Source: Jacaranda mimosifolia
Lineage: Eukaryota > Streptophyta > Magnoliopsida > Lamiales > Bignoniaceae
Length of the DNA stretch: 64,000 bases
Direction: 5' to 3'
Assembly: GCA_018894105.1 (NCBI GenBank)
Contig: CM032128.1
Span: 16,597,001 to 16,661,000, forward strand
Under the pieces are notes generated by a model. That model was given only the letters and a program-made list of their open reading frames with translations. It ran no database searches and was not told the DNA's origin. A program made the position numbers and the translations under genes. Positions 24,419 through 34,870 of this stretch are shown here, in pieces. Each line of letters starts with the position of its first letter. Within the stretch, counting starts at the first letter, position 1.

Positions 24419-24433
24419 ATCTCCCACTTTCCC
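24419..24433 (-). other. Polypurine tract of element A
   Basis: In sense orientation 'gggaaagtgggagat' directly precedes the 3' LTR, the normal primer for plus-strand synthesis. Confidence 0.7.
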
Positions 24434-24521
24434 TAAAGCCAATGCCCTATAGTCTTAAGACCCATCTTCTTAAGATGTCCTTCAAAGACTTTTTGTCCTA
24501 AGGGCTTAGTTAGTGGATCTG

Positions 24522-25085
24522 CTATATTCTTTTCCGAGGTAACTCTCTCAACTCGAATGTCGCCTCTTTCAATGATCTCTCTATCAAATGATATCGCCTC
24601 AAAATGTGCTTGGATCGTTGATGAGATTTGGGCTCCTTAGCTTGTGCTACCGCCCTGGTGTTGTCACAGAAGAAAACAACTGGCTCAGCTATGCTAGGCA
24701 CTACATTCAACTCTTGAATGAAGCTTTTAATCCAAACACCTTCCTTTGTGGCTTCAGAAGCCGCAATATATTCTGCCTCTGTAGTTAAGTCGGCCGTGGT
24801 GTCTTGTTTGGAACTTTTCCAACTTACGGCGCCGCTATTGAGGTAAAATATAAATCCATAAGTGGATTTGAGGTCATCTACATCGGATTGGAAACTTGAA
24901 TTCGAAAACCCTTCTAGTTTTAATTCTCCATTACCGTATACTAAGAACAGATCCTTAGTTCTTCTCAAGTACTTAAGGATTGTCTTTACGGCCATCCAGT
25001 GACTTTCACCGGGATTGGATTGGAACCTACTCATAACACTTAGCGAGTGTGCCACATTCGGTCTTGTACATTGAATAGCATACAT
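24522..25085 (-). CDS. RNase H domain of element A (open fragment)
   Basis: An open stretch of 187 codons. 'MYAIQCTRPNVAHSLSVMSR' is the linker after reverse transcriptase, 'GESHWMAVKTILKYLRRTKD' follows, then the copia RNase H motifs 'TTEAEYIAASEATKEGVW' and 'FCDNTRAVAQAKE', and 'HQRSKHI'. Two RNase H carboxylates (E of TEAEY, D of CDN) are kept. It is in the same frame as the polymerase stub upstream, after an in-frame TAA at about 25113-25115. This is an internal polyprotein domain, so the first methionine is not a natural start. Confidence 0.82.
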   Translation of the reverse strand: MYAIQCTRPNVAHSLSVMSRFQSNPGESHWMAVKTILKYLRRTKDLFLVYGNGELKLEGFSNSSFQSDVDDLKSTYGFIFYLNSGAVSWKSSKQDTTADLTTEAEYIAASEATKEGVWIKSFIQELNVVPSIAEPVVFFCDNTRAVAQAKEPKSHQRSKHILRRYHLIERSLKEATFELRELPRKRI

Positions 25086-25115
25086 TATGCTCCATATGGC
25101 AGAGGCATAGGGTAT

Positions 25116-25296
25116 TTAGGACATCTTTCGTTTCTCTTGCTCAGTCTTAGGGGCCATAGATTTCGAGAGACGAATGCCATGTCCCATAGGAAGAAATCCT
25201 TTCTTGTATTTCTCCATACTAAACCTTTTTAGTATTTTATCAATGTACATAGTTTGGGATAGCCCGAACTTCCTCTTCGATCTATCTCTATAGATC
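25116..25296 (-). pseudogene. Reverse transcriptase stub of element A
   Basis: Only the C-terminal edge of the polymerase remains ('YRDRSKRKFGLSQTMYIDKI', 'KKGFLPMGHGIRLSKS'). Just upstream, near 25291-25297, the sequence jumps straight from the linker 'HETGQSDSDL' to this stub. In element B the same two points are about 710 bp apart (41667 to 42377). The YVDD catalytic core is therefore deleted, and the join also shifts the frame. A short shared 'atct/atcc' at the join fits microhomology-mediated deletion. Confidence 0.8.
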
Positions 25297-26784
25297 ACTA
25301 TCCGACTGACCCGTCTCATGAAGAAATTCAAACCTTTCGAGTTGCTTCTTGATGCGGTCAGACCTTCTTAGAGGATGTGTATTGGGCTTTTGTGATTCAA
25401 TTGTTTCCACCACCTGTGGGATTTGTTGATCGTTTTGAACTTCATCAAGTTCAACAACAACGCCATTTCTATCCAATAGAAATTCCTTTTCCAAAAAGAC
25501 GGCGTTCCTCGAGATAAATACCTTTTGTTGCGAGGGATCATAAAAATAATAACCCATAGACTCTTTTGGGTATCCCATAAACTTGCACAAGATGGATCAA
25601 CTATCCAACTTATCTCCCACTGTCCGTCTTACGTAGGCAGGAGATCCCCAAATCTTCAAATATTGATAAGAGGGTGCTTTGCCATGCCATATCTCATATG
25701 GTGTCTTTGGCACCGACTTTAAAGGTACTATATTTAGTAACTTTGCTGCCGTAGTCAAGGCATATCCCCAAAAGGATATCGGTACATCGGAGAAGCTCAT
25801 CATGGGACGCACCATGTCCAACAGTATGTGGTTTCTCCTCTCGGCTGCTCCATTGAGCTGGGGTGTGCCGGGGGGAGTCCATTGTGAGAGAATCCTATTC
25901 TCCTTTAGATAATCCAAGAATTCGGTGCTCAAGTATTCTCCTCCTCGATCCGATCGAAGAGTTTTAATACTTAGCCCTAGTTGTTTTTCTACTTCATTTC
26001 TATACTCTTTGAACTTTTCAAAGGCTTCGGATTTGTTCTTCATAAGATACAAATGTCCGAAACGACTGTGATCATCAATAAAGGTGATGAAGTAGGAATA
26101 GCCACCTCTCCCACTAACTCTTAGTGGTCCACAAACATCTGTGTGGATCAAATCCAAAAGATTTGTGGAGCGCTCCGATTGTCCTACAAAAGGAGCTTTG
26201 GTCATTTTTCCTTTTAAACAGGACTCACAAGTTGGAAGTTCTTCAATGTCACTAACATTTAGTGTTTTAAGAGCCTCTAACTTGTTCATCCTATTTTTGG
26301 ATATATGGCCAAGTCTTGCATGCCATAGCATGGCATCCTCTTGGATATCTTGCTTCCTTTTATTTGATTGAATGTGCATTAGTGAAGTTTGGGAATTAAG
26401 TATGTACAATCCATTAGACAATGTACCTTTAGCAACTAAAGAACCATTCTTTGATGCCAATAGATTCCCATTAGATATTGAAAAATCATATCCTTCATTA
26501 TCTAGAACGGGAATAGAAATAATGTTTTTGACAAGATTGGGTACATAGTAAACTGGATCAAGTACAATGCTTTTATTCCCTAAATCTAGCTTGATTATTC
26601 CTTGGAATGTGGCAGCAACAGTTGCTCCATTTCCCAGGCGGAGGATCATATCCCCTTCACGTAGACTCCTTCTTCTTTCCATCCCCTGCAACGAATTACA
26701 GAGGTGAGAACCACATGCGGCATCGAATACCCATGTGGAAGAATTCGTCGTTAAATGCACTTCAATGAAAAACATACCCTTCAT
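25288..26784 (-). CDS. Protease-integrase region of element A pol, one in-frame stop
   Basis: An open frame of about 395 codons (26784 to 25597) continues in frame after a TGA (25597-25599) for about 100 codons. Near the start 'STWVFDAACGSHLC' aligns with the copia protease active site, but the usual D-S/T-G is D-A-A, which should disable it. Then come the zinc-binding 'WHARLGH' ... 'CESCLKGK' (HHCC), and the catalytic core: 'HTDVCGPL', 'FIDDHSR', and the glutamate in 'QLNGAAERRN'. The C-terminal block 'GYPKESMGYYFYDP' follows the stop. The TGA looks like CGA-to-TGA: element B has arginine there. Confidence 0.88.
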
Positions 26785-26787
26785 AAG

Positions 26788-26945
26788 AGTAGCAAGGTAA
26801 GCTTTACAATTTCTTCTCCAATGACCCTTTTCGCCACAGTGGAAACAGTTTGCATCTACTTTAGCCTTTTTCTTAGCCAGTCTTGGAAATTTAGCCCGGT
26901 TAGCTTATTGGTTTCCAAAATAGTTGAGAGTGGATTCTTAGCCAT
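26788..26945 (-). pseudogene. gag remnant with zinc knuckle, element A
   Basis: The start codon at 26943-26945 opens 'MAKNPLSTILETNKLTG', the copia gag N-terminus, also seen in element B. After about 26 codons the sequence jumps, out of frame, to a lysine-rich stretch and the nucleocapsid knuckle 'CFHCGEKGHWRRNC', which is complete (CX2CX4HX4C). It then runs into pol in the frame of the 395-codon stretch. Nearly all of the capsid region is missing, a second internal deletion. Confidence 0.78.
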
Positions 26946-27142
26946 TTTGATTTTGAAGATTTCGCAAATCTACAAAGAGGCGAAAAAGAAAAGAATAAGC
27001 ATGCAATTGATTTGCTATTGAAAACATGTTTATAGTCTTTCAAGCATGTTTTTCTCCTACTATTTTATCAAATCCTTTACCCCCAAAAAGAATTCGGGAA
27101 ATCATATTTCCTAGTGAGAATCAAGATCCCGAGGACTTGTAA

Positions 27143-27450
27143 GTGGACCCACGACTCGGAGGCATCCACAAACAATCGAAGGGTAAGCAACATTTGCTAA
27201 TTGCATCTTATGCAATTCTTGATACATTTTGCCTCACTTTTCATGTAGACCCACGACTCGTGCAACATCTACATTACTAAGTGTTAAGTCAAACCTACCA
27301 ATCATGCTTTGGTTCGAGACGAGCCACACGTCATCCCACGACTCGTGTGCCAATGCGTGGGCGTTCCCCAACCAAAGTGCATCTTATGCTAAGTATGTGG
27401 ACACAACTTTTCTACCATAAGTGTGACCCACGATTCGTGAGACATCACAC
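27143..27450 (-). repeat. Array of four leader hairpins, element A
   Basis: Units at 27143-27169, 27243-27274, 27327-27359 and 27421-27450. Each has a 5-8 base stem around a shared loop with sense core 'cgagtcgtggg' (one unit 'cgaatcgtggg'). The stems differ: GTGGA/TCCAC, ATGTAGA/TCTACAT, CACGCAT with ATGaCGTG (one bulged base), GTGTGA/TCACAC. Core spacings are 102, 85 and 92 bases. Element B has the same four at matching spacing. Confidence 0.72.
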
Positions 27451-28312
27451 AAATGATGCTAGCATCATCATGCCACATACTATTGGTAGAAGGCTTGGAT
27501 TAATTAAAACTCCTTTTAATATGAAATCCATTTTGACTTAATATTTGAAAAATACTTAGACTTTCTAAGCGGAGGATTTTTTTTTTTTGCTTGCAAAGAT
27601 CTCATCATTATTTTATCTTCTTATTTAGGTTCTCTATATCCTAGTCTTGCATCGCATACAAAATAGGATATGGAAAGCATAAATAAGTAAATGCGCCTAG
27701 CATACATCTAGGGTGGGATAACCATGAGCCTTAACCAAGTGATGCACTTAGAGCCATAGGTGCATCAGTTAGTTGATTTTAAGTGGGTTGATTAAATCTA
27801 GCTATTATATGATAGTATTCCATACATTCATGGGCCTTCATAAGGTCTTCATGCCTCCAATGGTCTCCTTTGCTCCTTGTAACAATTACATGAGTTGGAA
27901 ATCCTCACTCCTAAAGATTCTACTCTCATAACTTTTACAAGATGAATCAAGAGGCATGCAAGCCCCAATTTAATACAACCAACTTTTCAACAACTTGAAA
28001 ATAAATAAAATCATATTAAAGGCTCATGATCATCCTCATTCATTCATCATCCATTCAACAATTAAATAAACAATAAATAAACAAGAATTAACAATTAATT
28101 CTACCAATTAAATGCTCATCATATAAACAAGAAATTGGTCATGCATAACAATTATGCAACTATCTTGGAGATCAACTTTAACCAATTTTAAGGAGCACTC
28201 AAAAATGTCAAACATAATTTTGAGACCTTGCACAACACTTGTGCATGTGTTGTGTGCAATGCAAAACAATTAGGAGCATAAAAGGATGGACTTGGGGGCT
28301 CAAAAATCGCCC

Positions 28313-28426
28313 CCCAAACCAGGTGCTGCTGCCGGACACGGCCAGGCGCTGCCCAGACAGTGTGCGGGCACGCTGGCTAGGCACGCCCGGCAGCTGCTGC
28401 CACTCGATTTTGGGGAGGGGCAATTC
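28313..28426 (-). other. GC-rich patch in A leader
   Basis: A stretch of mostly G/C rich in 'ggca/tgcc' words, in an otherwise AT-rich leader. Similar patches lie at the matching place in 38216-38300 and 48716-48812. Small open frames across it are not conserved. Confidence 0.6.
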
Positions 28427-28922
28427 AAGCCCGTTTCCTTCAACTTTCATGCACCTATCTTTCTACCATGTGTGACCAACACATTGATACACATTTCTGC
28501 CCAAATTTCAGATTCAAAACAGTTTCAAAAACTGAAAATTAAAGTGCACAAACTTGCTCCAAAAAAACTAGTCAAGGTGAGAATCATATTCTTCAAACAA
28601 TATCCAAATAAACTCCAATCCAATTGGATCCAAAAATGACCAGAACACTTTCAACCATTCAACAACATGCTATATCAACATATAACATCAATTAATGTGA
28701 AATCAAAATTCAACATTAACTTCTATGAATTAAAACATGCTAACTATACGAATTAACAATTAAATCACATAATAACATGCTTTCAATTCATCAAACATAT
28801 AATCCACATGCATCTCCAATCCACACACTCCAATTCATCAATGAATCATGTATGTGGATGATTCAATCAGATCATCACATGATCCAATTGTGCAACAAAA
28901 ATCCAAATAAGTGCATGATATT

Positions 28923-28935
28923 GGCTCCGATACCA
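28923..28935 (-). other. Primer-binding site of element A
   Basis: Sense TGGTATCGGAGCC, complementary to initiator methionine tRNA apart from one base (A to G at position 8). It sits two bases inside the 5' LTR. Confidence 0.85.
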
Positions 28936-28937
28936 CT

Positions 28938-31168
28938 TGAAAGTGCTATGGCCGAGATAAGCCAAACAAATTCAAAATTAAATAGCAAATCTCGAACCAA
29001 AGAAACATCCCCAGGCATATATCATACAACATAAATGGATTAATCAGACGATACCAACCTGAATCGCTCAAAATCCAAGGAGATGATGGATGATTCTTCC
29101 TATCACAGATTTTCGGCAGTTTCTGGCACAGCGGAGAAAAAAGGAGAATATCTTCCAATTTCGATCTCCAAATTAAATGAGGAAAAATTATCCAGAAAGA
29201 TAACTCAAATGCCGATCTTATGTGAAACAATTGGCTCAAATATCCATCAGATTGCTCCAGGATAAAATCGTGAAGTGGACTGTTCTGCAGAAACCTTTTC
29301 TGGAATTGAGTGGCCTCACTTGTGGTCACCTCCAATGCAAGTCCACACACCTTAAAGCAATCCTAGAACGTCCAGATATTTATCTGGAGCAGATCTGGAG
29401 TTTTTTGGTGAAGAAGGAGGTTTTTGAGTGAGAGAGAGAATGGATGGAAGTTAGATCTCTACTAACTCTGGAGAGAATTTTGGAGGAAGAATTTAGCTTG
29501 CAAAATTCAGAATTTTGGCTAATGAATCTAGACTCATTTTCGGCCACTCCACCTCCCCTTATATAGAGGTGTGAGAGGTGTGATGCCAACCATGCTAGGG
29601 GGGGGGACCGAAAATTCCAAGGGCATAATTGTAAGTTGGTAATTCCACAATCATGTGGTCTTGCCAACTTGCTTAATTGGAATCCAATTCCAATTAATTC
29701 AAATCATATTTGAATTTTTCCCTCCAATAATATATTATCATATTAATTAAATTAATCCAATTAATTTAATTAATTCAACTTGATTTAACAATTAAATCAA
29801 GCAAACTTAACTATTTAAGTTTTCTTTAGTTAATTTAACTCTTTAAGTCAACTTCAACTATTCAACTATCAATGTGGCTCAAATAATCAACTCCTTAATT
29901 ATTTGCCCAATTTAACTCCTTAAATTAGTTGATCAATTTAACACTTAAATCAATCAAGCCATAATTGATCTTGAAATCTCTATCTCAAAATCGGTCCCTT
30001 AAGAGGGACGTATTTTTCTAACACTTAGAAATTCTTCTTTCACCACTTAGAAAAGTTCAAGGCTTATGTGTGTGACCCATTGGGTTCAACCATTCATCGG
30101 ACATAGGCTCACAATTCCTTGTGACTTTTAAATATCAAATATTCATTCTAGTTTAAAACTCCTTTTAAACTAGTCGACTCGATTCAATCGATCTCTATCA
30201 ATTGAAGAGTACCTAATCTCCATGGTTGATGTCCAACCTCAAGCCCATGGAGCCCAACTAATTGGTTGAAATGAATGTCTCTGTATGAACCTTTTAAAGC
30301 TCTACGCGTTCCATGCAAATACGGTCCTTCTGTCTCCTCTCTCCATGAAAGAGGCCTAGGGCAAGATATTTGTCGGCTCCCTAATAGCCTCGATTCTATG
30401 CTTCTATTCTAAATGTTCAATTCCGATGTATGACCTTATCTTTTCGAAAACTCTTTTCCCAAACTGTCATATCACCTTGTGCAAGGATTCTGGAATATGA
30501 TCATTATAGAATGCATAGGAGATGTACTCGTCCTTCACAAAAGCAAGGAGTCGGATTCCATCTTAGATCTCATAAACCTCCATGCCAAGTAGCTCATACC
30601 TAATCATACCCCGAACGGCCCGCTGGGTGACTAGGGATAAGTCAAAGCATGAGGACCGGACACAAGGTTATAATGGATCCTCAGGTCAAAGGACTAATTT
30701 ATATGCACTAGCATAAGCAAGAGAGCTTGCCACTACTGACTTGCCACTACGGCTACCTAGTGGAGTCTCCGGTGGGTCTTCCGTGCCTTGTTCTTTAACA
30801 AGCACCCACTAATATGCACCCGTATCATATATAATTGCTCATGGAACGGAGCAATATCCAATTCTTTGGATTTATGCATCGTTAGTGCAAGTCTGTCCGG
30901 ATCTTAGATGTCCCGTCTCGTAAGATCCTATGACTTGGAATATTTAAGATCACAACCGTGTAAGACTTATTCCATGATCACCACCCAGTGAACTGACCAA
31001 GTCCCGTAGTCATGTGTGATCTAAGGACTTCATCTAAATGCCAGTGAAGTAATATAATGCATAAGATGAATGTGGCCATATGTAAGATATCATTCAATCA
31101 AGATTGTCTCTTTAGAAAATAGTTTTACAAAGCCAATATCATTGGCTTGCTGGACACTATTTCTAACA
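28938..31168 (-). mobile_element. 5' LTR of element A
   Basis: It starts 'tgaaagtgctatgg' and ends 'ctatttctaaca', with intact terminal bases. Length 2231 bp, equal to its partner. Confidence 0.92.
29559..29566 (-). promoter_or_regulatory. TATA box in A 5' LTR
   Basis: Sense 'ctatataa' in the element's promoter LTR. Transcription would run leftward through the leader. Confidence 0.5.
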
Positions 31169-32005
31169 TTGTTAACTTAACTCCTTAAGTTAACTTGACC
31201 AATTGATAGTCATGTGGCACCAAATAATTAACTCCTTAATTAATTGGTCTAATTTAACTCCTTAAGTTAATTGAATCAATTTAAAAATTAAATTTATCAA
31301 GCCAAAATGACCATAAATTGTGTCAACCGTCTACCTCTCAAAATCAATCATTAAGGAATTTTTCTAACTCTTAGAAAATTTCCCTTCATCAAGTAGGATT
31401 TGCAATTGGCTTTTGTGTGTAACCCATTAGGTTTTACCATTCGTTGGACATGGGCTCACAACTCTTTGTAACTTTTAGAATATCAAATATTAACATTAGT
31501 TTAAACTCCTTTATACTAATGACTTGATTCAACTATCTCCATTAATTGAAAAGTACCCAATCTCCATGGTCAATGCCCAACCTCGAGCCCATGGAGCCCA
31601 ACTAATTGGCTAAAATGATTGCTTTTGGAGAACCATTCTAGCTTTACGCGTACTATGAAAATACAGTCATTCCGTCTTCTATCTCTTGAAGGAGGCTTAG
31701 AGCAAGATATTTGTCGTCTCCCTAATAGCCTCGATTCTATGTTTTATTCCCAATGTTTGATTCCCTATTATGATCTCATCTTCGGAAAACTCTTTTTCCA
31801 AATTGTCATACTACATTGTGCAAGGATTTATTAGAATCGATCATTGTAGAATACATAGGAGATGTACTCACCCTTTACAATGATGAGGAGTCGGATCCCA
31901 TCTTGGATCTCACAAACCCCCATATCTAAGTAGCTCATACCTAAACTTAACCCGAGAGATGCACTAAGTGGTCAAGTAAGAGTGAATGTGTGAGGACCTA
32001 AACAT

Positions 32006-34186
32006 TGAAGGCTCATATAGCACTGGGATTCAATAATTAAAACTAAAATAAACCAGGTTACATATGCTAACAAGGATCTAAACATGCTATTAATTCAGAT
32101 TAGGAAGGAGAATTAGCTTGATTTGCTCAAAAACAAGGAAATGATGAAGAACATTTCTTCAATCCAGAAACTGCCACACAGTGGCATAGTGGATTGGATA
32201 CAACTTTTGACTGATCCAAACTCCTCCAAAAATTTCAAAAAAGTTATAGTATCTTCTGAGCTCCTTGATGACTCTACTATAAAAAAATTCAGCTCAAAAA
32301 GCCACATGAAAGTTCTAGAAACAATTCACCAAGCGGACTGCCCTGATAATGGATCTCCAAAGGCTGGCAATCCATTGCCTTGCGTCTAACAATATGATCC
32401 ACACATCAATGTTAGATCCTAATCTCATTTGTATTAGTTGGAAAATACAAAGGAGGTTTGCAGAGACGGAGGCTTGATTTGAGGTAGGAGAAGAAGAGAG
32501 GAAGTGAAGCTTCAACACATAAGGCAACACTTGAGATTTGGAGGGAAAATATGAGAGAATCTAATTCTTCACACAAAGCATAAGTTTCCATCCCCCTCTC
32601 CCTTTATATCTATATATAGAGTGAGAATGGTGTGATGCCAAGGTGGCATCACACCTTCCTCAAGGGTGACTGCTAACTTGCCTTTCAAGTTGGCAAGTTG
32701 TAATTCAAATGTGAATTTGAATTTTGTGTGCATTTCAATTTTATTTGGAATCTAATTTCAAATTAATTAAAATGCCACACTAAATGAACATTTCATTTGA
32801 ATTTTCCCTCCAAAATGGATTCCTCTCATTAATTAAATTAAACACTTTAATTTAATTAATTAACCTTTAACTTAATCCTTAAGTCAATTAGCTTAACTTG
32901 ACCAATTGATGGTCATGTGGCACCAAATAATTAACTCCTTATTTATTGGTCTAATTTAACTCCTTAAATTAGTTGATCAATTTAACAGTTAAATGCTCAA
33001 GCCAAAACGACCTCAATTCCGCCAATCCTCAAATCGGTCCACTAGGAGCATTTTTCTAACACTTAGAAAAAATCCTCCATCAATTAGGAAATGCAATTGG
33101 CTATTATGTGTGACCCGTTTGGTTCTACCATTCATTGGATATGGGCTCAGAACAGTTTTTGACTTTTGAATATCCAATATTCATTTTAGTTTAAACTCCT
33201 TTAAACAAATTGACTCAATTCAATTAATCTCTATTAATTGAAGAGTACCCAATCTCCATAGTCGATGTCCAACCTCAAGCCCATGCAACCCAACTAATTG
33301 GCCTAAATGAATGCTTTTGGAGAAATATTCTAGCTCTACGCATGCTATGCAAATACAGGCTTTCCGTCTCCTATCTCCCAAAAGAAGCCTAGGGCTAGAT
33401 ATTTGTCTGCTCCCTAATAGCCTCGACATTATGTTTTTATTCCCAATGTTCGATTTCTCTATATGACCTCATCTTTGGAAAACTCTTTTTCCAAATTATC
33501 ATACTACCTTGCACAAGAATTTCTTGGAATTGATCAATTATAGATACATAGGAGATGTACTCACCCTTCACAAAGAGAAGGAGCCAGATTTGTTCCTGGA
33601 TCTCATAAACCTCTATGTCTAAGTAGCTTATGCCCAATCTCTACCCAAACAGTCTGCTAGGAGACCAAGGAGGAGTCAAAGTATGAGACGTAAACACAAG
33701 GTTACCATGGATCCTCAGGTCAGAGAACTAATTATATGTACTAGCGTAAGCTAGAGAACTTCCCACTACGGCTATCTAGTGGATTCTTCAGTCAGGCCTT
33801 CAATACTTTGTTCTCTAACAAGCACCCACTCACATATATCCATATCTCATATGGGATTGCTCATGGAACGAATCAACATCCAACCCTTAGATTTATGCAT
33901 AATTGGTACAAGTCTATCCGGATCTTAGATGCCCTATGTCATAAGATCCTTTGACTTGGAAGATTTTAAGATCATGACCATGTAAGACTGATTCCATGAT
34001 CACCACCTAGTGCGTGACCAAGTCCTATAGTCTAGTGTGATCTATGGGCTTCAACCAAATGCCAGTGAAGTAATAATGAGCATAAGATGAAGATGGCCAT
34101 ATATAGAATATCATTCAATCAAGATTATCTTACGAAGGAATAGTTTACAAGGCCAATGTAATTGCTTGCAGGGCACTATTCTAACA
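32006..34186 (-). mobile_element. LTR J, 3' LTR of element C
   Basis: 2181 bp, starting 'tgaaggctcatat' and ending 'ctattctaaca'. Polypurine-tract-like sequence and RNase H of a minus-strand copia element follow. Flank aacat (32001-32005) breaks LTR I. Confidence 0.85.
32629..32655 (-). promoter_or_regulatory. Perfect 12-base-arm palindrome by the TATA box, LTR J
   Basis: Arm GGTGTGATGCCA, three-base spacer, and its exact complement. In sense orientation it lies about 20-30 bases upstream of 'ctatatatag'. The same palindrome, with other spacers or small changes, is in several family LTRs. Confidence 0.6.
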
Positions 34187-34227
34187 ATCTCCTACTTGCC
34201 GTAAAGCCAATTCCTCATGGCTTTGAG

Positions 34228-34373
34228 ACCCATCTTTTCAAGATGTCCTTCAAAGATCTTTTGTGAAAGGGTTTTAGTCAGTGGATCTATTATATTCTTT
34301 ACCCATCTTTTCAAGATGTCCTTCAAAGATCTTTTGTGAAAGGGTTTCAGTCAGTAGATCTGTTATAGTCTTT
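34228..34373 (-). repeat. 73-bp tandem duplication in element C
   Basis: Two copies (34228-34300, 34301-34373) beginning 'acccatcttttcaagatg' with about four differences. They lie between the polypurine-tract end and RNase H. Elements A and L have one copy. Confidence 0.8.
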
Positions 34374-34389
34374 TCCGAGGCAACTCTCT

Positions 34390-34870
34390 CCGCTCGGATG
34401 TTACCTCTATCAATGACCTCCCGAATCAAATGATATCCTCAATATGTGCTTGGATTGCTGATGAGATTTTAGCTCTTTAGCTTTCGTTACCACCCTGTTA
34501 TTATCACAAAAGACAACCACTAGCACAACAATGCTAGGCACTACATTCAACTCTTGAATGAATTTTTTCATCCAAACACCTTCCTTTGCATCTTCTGAAG
34601 CTTCAATATATTCTATCTTTATAGTATAGTTGGCCGTGGTGTGTTGTTTGGAACTCTTCCAACTCACTACACTGCTATTGAGGCAAAATATAAATCCAAA
34701 AGTGGATTTTATGTCATCTACATCGGATTGGAAACTAGAATCCGAAAACCCCTAAAGTTTTGATTCTTCACTTTCGTATACCAAAAATAAGTTCTTAGTC
34801 CTTCTCAAGTTCATAAGAATTACTTTTACACTATCCAATGAATTTTACCTAGATTGGATTAGAAATGACT
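34390..34870 (-). pseudogene. RNase H of element C
   Basis: The open piece 34410-34667 reads 'SWKSSKQHTT', 'FIQELNVVPSI' and 'VFCDNNRVVTKAKELKSHQ', matching A's RNase H at 24522-24800. Stops and small changes break the frame upstream and downstream. Confidence 0.75.

Larger units (their letters stand above)
26946..28922 (-). other. Long untranslated leader of element A
   Basis: About 2 kb between the primer site and gag without a credible reading frame. It contains four regularly spaced hairpins (27143-27450), a block matching the window's first 274 bases (27881-28170), and a GC-rich patch (28313-28426). The same order of parts is found in element B (37702-39701). Confidence 0.75.
22188..31168 (-). 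mobile_element. Element A: Ty1/copia with two 2231-bp LTRs, internally deleted
   Basis: The LTRs at 22188-24418 and 28938-31168 have equal length and are about 96% alike by partial counting. Internal sequence 24419-28937 (4519 bp) holds leader, a gag remnant, protease/integrase, a stub of reverse transcriptase, RNase H and a polypurine tract, all minus strand. Flanking five bases are ttatt (22183-22187) and ttgtt (31169-31173), one mismatch. Most of gag and the polymerase core are missing, so it could move only with help. It is among the younger insertions here. Confidence 0.92.

Noticed and set aside
27143..27450. CRISPR-like or satellite array
   Set aside because: Only four imperfect units 85-102 bases apart in a plant retrotransposon leader. 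The conserved property is the hairpin, not a direct repeat.
28208..28639. Possible small gene over a GC-rich patch
   Set aside because: Three overlapping frames on two strands, none kept in the matching leaders at 38216 or 48716. Composition alone explains them.
26946..28922. Self-cleaving ribozyme (retrozyme type) in the leader
   Set aside because: I looked for a hammerhead core (CTGATGA with GAAA between stems) and did not find a convincing one.
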